From Azadirachta indica (Eukaryota; Streptophyta; Magnoliopsida; Sapindales; Meliaceae), in contig CM040442.1 of assembly GCA_022749755.1 (NCBI GenBank), positions 11,506,457 to 11,570,456 of the forward strand: 64,000 bases of DNA, written 5' to 3'. A model generated the notes under the pieces. The model was not told the origin of the DNA, did not search any database, and saw nothing but the letters and a program-made list of their open reading frames with translations. Position numbers and translations under genes: made by a program. The first letter of the stretch is position 1; each line of letters opens with the position of its first letter. Below are positions 60,061 to 64,000 of this stretch, piece after piece.

Positions 60061-60620
60061 CTAACAACTAAGTGAATAACGAATTTGTCCTTAATTAATT
60101 TTTGAAATCAATTTTTTTATCTAACTTATATACTTAAAAATTCCTTTTAATATATCAATTATATAAGAAATTTACCCATATAATTGGCAATCCTATTGGT
60201 AGAAGGTTTGTGAATGGGTCAGAGTTAACTATTTTAACTTATAAGTAATTTTCTATTCATCGATGCTTAAAATCCTTTTTTTTTTTATATCAAGAACTGT
60301 CAAAACCATTTTTAAACTGTACATCAGCGTCAACTAAATTATGATCATTCTATTAAGTGAGGCCTCTATAACTAATACCATAGACTTAATTAACATATTC
60401 CCCCTCATGGCAATTTTACTATCAAGAGTTGTGATTCTGCCACCTCCCCCTTTTTATCACCATTGTACCTTCCGTGGCCTTCTCATGGGATGCCACGTAG
60501 TTATCTTAATTTCTCCCTTAACAATATATATTTACATTTCCATTAATTGGGGTCTCTTCAATTAATTGTGCCTTAACTGTTTAACTGTTTAAATTATATA
60601 TATATATATATATATATTGA
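57561..60620. other. Spacer, no gene recognised
   Basis: Low-complexity A/T-rich DNA. A GATTCGATTC-type simple repeat lies at 58675-58695 and (TA)n tracts at about 58306-58318, 60030-60052 and 60597-60618. Open frames (59171-59440, 60341-60565) are hydrophobic and resemble no family. Confidence 0.5.
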
Positions 60621-61440
60621 TAGTGACCCAGGGCCCCTGCGGGCCCCAAAAACAAATTGAAATTTGGCTAAAAATTATTGATTTTACCCTTAAAAATTAT
60701 ATATTTATTATATTGGCCTTAAATTTTAAAACTTATATTTTGACCCCCTAAACGTCAATCCTTACTCAGCGACTGATAATAACCATCTAAATGTTAAATT
60801 AAATGCATGGATGTAATCATATTGAAAGAATATTATTAATTATTCAAAATGTATATATTATTAATTGTATAAGTATTCTTCAATAATTAAATAAAATTAC
60901 TTTATACCCTTAAATATTTTATGGAAAAAATAAGTACTAGATTAAAATTTTAAGGATAAATTTGTCTTTTAATAATATAACAATTAAAAATAAATAAAAA
61001 TTTATTAAAAATATATAAAATTTAATTTTTATTAAATATAAAAAATAAAAAATTAACTCCTAAAAACATTGGCACTAAAACACTTATTTTCCTTTTATTT
61101 ATTTTTCTTTTTTTCTATTCGTTTTCTTTGAAATGTTCTTCTCTATAGATCAAATTATATGGATCAAGATTCTAACAACCTAATTAGTAGCTAAAGTATA
61201 CTTCTCTACGTATCAAATTATATAAAACAAGTTATAACAACCTAACAAGCAGTCGCACCTCCCAACCCCACTTTCTAGTTGCATCTCCCTAGTTACTGCC
61301 AAATCATACCCTATTTGTTCCTATTAGAATCACTGCCAACAAAATAATTTAGAATTATTTGGATTATTTGATTTCAAAATTCTTCAATCTTAATTAATAA
61401 GAGATTGACCGGAAGCAATTTGAATAAAAATAATTTTTAA
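60620..61440. other. Spacer with a GC-rich palindrome
   Basis: GGGCCCCTGCGGGCCCC at 60633-60649 forms a compact GC-rich near-palindrome in A/T-rich surroundings, perhaps the end of a transposon. Nothing else is recognised. Confidence 0.4.
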
Positions 61441-61449
61441 TGAAGGAAA

Positions 61450-62222
61450 AAGAAAATAAAAAAGATGAGAGAAGAAAATGATTTTAGTTGGTGATTTCAC
61501 GAAGGGTGAGGAGATGAGGATGGAAAGGACAAGAAACAAGGTCTGATTTGGTGATACATGGGGAGATACAAGTGTTTACACTCAAATTAACACTTATACA
61601 ATTTTTCGATACACACTAATATATGTCATTATTTCTCTAATTTCATCTTCCTCCTTCACACTCACATTCTCCAAATCTCATTTTCTGCATTCCTTTTCGT
61701 CTCACGAGTTCACACAGTCCATCTCACATAACACTTGAGCACACCCTGAAACAAAATACTAGTAATCCAAACTCCATTTGGTGATAATGACAATGGTTTC
61801 CTGTAGCGGAGAGTGGTTTCATTCAGATGGAGAGATAGGCCACAATGGTTGAAAGAGAATGATAATTGATGGTGGTGGAAATAGGTAGTAGAAGAAGATT
61901 TGATGACAGCAGTGGTGGTAGTGCTGATGATGGTGTAGGAAGATTTGTAGGTTTAGGAAATTTTTGGGTTGGATAATTTGTGGAGAGAAGAATGTTTTAG
62001 GATTAACTTTGTTAGGGATAATTAATTAACTATTTTTATATTTGTTTTATTATATATTATTTGTTAATATTTCCAATATTTTCATTTTTATCATTTTGTA
62101 AATCACTTGAATTGAAGGGTAAAATGAAAAAAAAATAGTAAAAAGAGTGATAAGATATTAGAAAAAATATAGGGAGTAAAGGGATATGGGCTCAAAAATG
62201 AGGGGCCAATGGATATTCTTCC
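61450..62222. mobile_element. Right part of a MITE-family relative
   Basis: The end at 62120-62222 (ATATTAGAAAAAATATAGGGAGTAAAGGG.., then GGGGCCAATGGATATTCTTCC) matches the right terminal repeat of the 264-bp element at 35817-36080 in order and wording. I could not find its left end. The G-rich stretch before it (61770-61990) is non-coding and may be the internal part of a longer relative. Confidence 0.45.
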
Positions 62223-63095
62223 TTATTATTATTACAAATAATATAATCTTTTAATTAGATAATTAGTGAAAAATGGTTATTGTTGTCGTTATTATTATTG
62301 TTATTATAATAATAACATATTTGGTTGCTTGTCTAAGGGATTCATCCTTCCTTGTCACCATTTCAGGTTTCGAGTTCAAGGTCAGTTCTCTCTTGCGTGG
62401 TTATAATTGTTGACCTGATGCATTTCTGAGTCTCTGGGTGTTCTGTGATTTAGTTTGCCGGAGTTTTCAAAATTGAAGATTTTGGTTTCATGGTTTTTGA
62501 ATTTTGAGTGTTTAATAGAATTATGAGTTTTTGTTTTGACTCCAATTTAAATAGCTTCTTGTTCGCTGATTTTATATATGTTATCTGTGCTCGATTATTC
62601 TCCTTAAAAATGATAAGAGGGATGTCAATTCTAATTGTTTTTATTAATGATACTAATAATACCCCGTTGGAAAATGAAATGGAACGTACATTATATTCTT
62701 ATTATTAACTATTAATCATGAAATTGTAGTTATGAAATTAAAAATTAAGATTATATGTAAAAGTTTGTATCAACTTGAAATATTATTAGTATTTGAAGGT
62801 TAGAATTAAACTATCGAAGTAAAAGTATTTGGAGATTAGTATATTAATTATTATTTGACCTTTTCCCTTCACAAATATTAGGATAAGTTTGCGTGAAATT
62901 CAAAACGTTAAAATTTTGCATTTAACCTTGTCAATATATTAAAAAAATGCAGTTGTGAGTATGAGATCATAATTTTTTTTTTGCAGGATCAGGGACCTGC
63001 AGGGTCTCTAACTAGTTATGACGGGAATTAGGACGAAATTTTCAAGAAATTTGAGGATTGGGTCGGGTTTAAAAAAAAATTCATATCCGTATACA
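62223..63095. other. Spacer
   Basis: No gene recognised. GGTTTCGAGTTCAAGG at about 62367 resembles a tRNA-type B box, as found in SINEs, but no A box or tail was identified. The 62508-62708 frame has no family resemblance. Confidence 0.4.
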
Positions 63096-63099
63096 CAAC

Positions 63100-63120
63100 G
63101 GGTCGGGGATAGGGACGGGG
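63100..63120 (+). other. Predicted G-quadruplex motif
   Basis: Four runs of 3-4 guanines separated by 2-3 bases (GGG-TC-GGGG-AT A-GGG-AC-GGGG) fit the G3+N1-7 rule. It lies in a short GC-rich island (63000-63150) that may be a repeat end. Confidence 0.75.
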
Positions 63121-64000
63121 CATTTTCCAAGACCCGCCTGGCTCCCCTTTTTTCAAATTCAAATTTTATTTGGTTAATTATGTAACTATCCATTTTATTT
63201 GCTAAATGAATTACACAAGCAATATAAATTTTATTTTTGTCAGAAAAGTACATAAATTTTTAATTTAATCAATTAAGTCTCTTATAATTATTTACGTATT
63301 TTTAATCTAATCAATCTTAAAAAAAAAAAATAAATTTAATGGGTTATGGAGGGCTTGACATCTTTATATATATATATAGATATAGATATGTATGTATGTA
63401 GAATATTATTGGTTATATATTATATTATTTTCCTTTTGTTGAAGAAATGCACTAATTGTCCACATTAAGGGCTTACCCACATCAATTCAGAAATTGACTT
63501 ATATTTAATTAACTTATATTTACTGCGAAACTGATCTAATAATTAGCCTCACCCATATCAATTCCAATAAAAATTATGCAACAGAGAAAATAAAAACAAA
63601 TATAGAAAAAATCATAAATCAATGGCTACACAAATATCAATTTACCCTTATGAATTTGCAGGCACTGCTTCAGAAACTTCATGGCTGTATAAATATTCTG
63701 TGCTGAAAGTTACCATTGCTTGTTCTTGTTTCTTGATAGTCAAGATTGCTCTGCTTAAACCCGCATGTATTTGTTCAGAAGACACAATAATTTATCATAT
63801 ACTTTTCCACGAGAGGTAGGAACTACCTTCAAGAGTCACAAACTCGATTGGACTCTCGAGAAATATTTTTCCATGCTTTTATTCTTTGAAAATTTCTCAA
63901 AGTTTTCGACTCATTCAGAATTGTGTTTGGATTCAAACAAATTCTTGGGAATACTGTCTATTTAAAATTAAGAAATAAACAATTAATTTTTTTTTTTCAT
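63121..64000. other. Terminal spacer with small open frames
   Basis: (TA)n-type repeat at about 63365-63395. A 65-codon frame at 63622-63819 (MATQISIYPYEFAGTASETSW..) and an overlapping frame to 63965 are open but unlike any family I know. They could be a first exon of a gene extending beyond the window, or chance. Confidence 0.3.

Noticed and set aside
62330..62410. B-box-like GGTTTCGAGTTCAAGG suggesting a SINE
   Set aside because: No A box at the right distance and no clear 3' tail or target duplication. Noted within the spacer entry only.
63622..63965. Small overlapping frames at the window end as a known gene
   Set aside because: No recognisable domain, signal or splice context. Kept only as a low-confidence note in the terminal spacer.
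1..64000. CRISPR arrays, bacterial operons or an organelle insertion
   Set aside because: No spaced identical short repeats, no prokaryotic gene layout, and no recognisable chloroplast or mitochondrial genes.

Overview
This is nuclear DNA from a plant, almost certainly a eudicot. The evidence is an AT-rich background, a pectin methylesterase gene with a GT-AG intron, pectin methylesterase inhibitor (PMEI) genes, and plant-type transposable elements: L1-like LINEs with a DUF4283 and zinc-knuckle ORF1, Ty1/copia elements, a Mutator-like element, a Tat/Athila-like Ty3 end and many small inverted-repeat elements. I cannot name the species. Only two genes look intact: a PMEI-family gene (39558-40094, +) and a pectin methylesterase (PME) gene (47961-49205, -, two exons). 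The rest is transposon sequence, gene relics and AT-rich spacer.

Layout. 1-5.8 kb is AT-rich spacer with two foldback elements. 5.8-8.7 kb holds a decayed Mutator-like transposase followed by a LINE 3' end. A small inverted-repeat element (9.05-9.47 kb) and a near-perfect 39-bp-arm hairpin (10.26-10.36 kb) come next. 11.75-27.3 kb is one copy (B) of a duplicated segment. It is broken up by a copia element (12.18-18.72 kb), a nearly full-length LINE with target-site duplications (19.13-24.69 kb) and a further ~1.1 kb insertion. 27.56-29.96 kb is a short copia element with two 404-bp LTRs and a 5-bp target duplication, beside a broken PMEI copy at 30.2-30.5 kb. 32.3-34.6 kb is a decayed copia element. 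34.6-37.25 kb is the second copy (C) of the duplicated segment. It lacks the copia and LINE insertions but carries its own small inverted-repeat element, so each copy shows the other's pre-insertion sites.

37.58-38.93 kb looks like a solo LTR. The intact PMEI follows at 39.56 kb. 40.67-46.86 kb is a DNA-element-like inverted repeat with a second LINE inside it. A second PMEI pseudogene (47.04-47.58 kb, +) then faces the PME gene (-). 52.4-54.5 kb is a Ty3 3' end, overlapped by a 1.2-kb tandem duplication (54.13-56.60 kb). The last 7 kb is spacer with a leader-like stretch, inverted-repeat fragments and an isolated G-rich quadruplex motif.

Biology. PME removes methyl esters from cell-wall pectin and PMEI proteins bind and block PME. 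The window is therefore a local PME/PMEI cluster: one PME, one PMEI, at least two PMEI relics and two weaker candidate PME exon relics, spread by segmental duplication and then broken up by transposons. The PME keeps four of its five signature motifs, but the glutamine that normally starts the QAVAL motif is proline (residue 138). It may therefore have little activity or have diverged in function.
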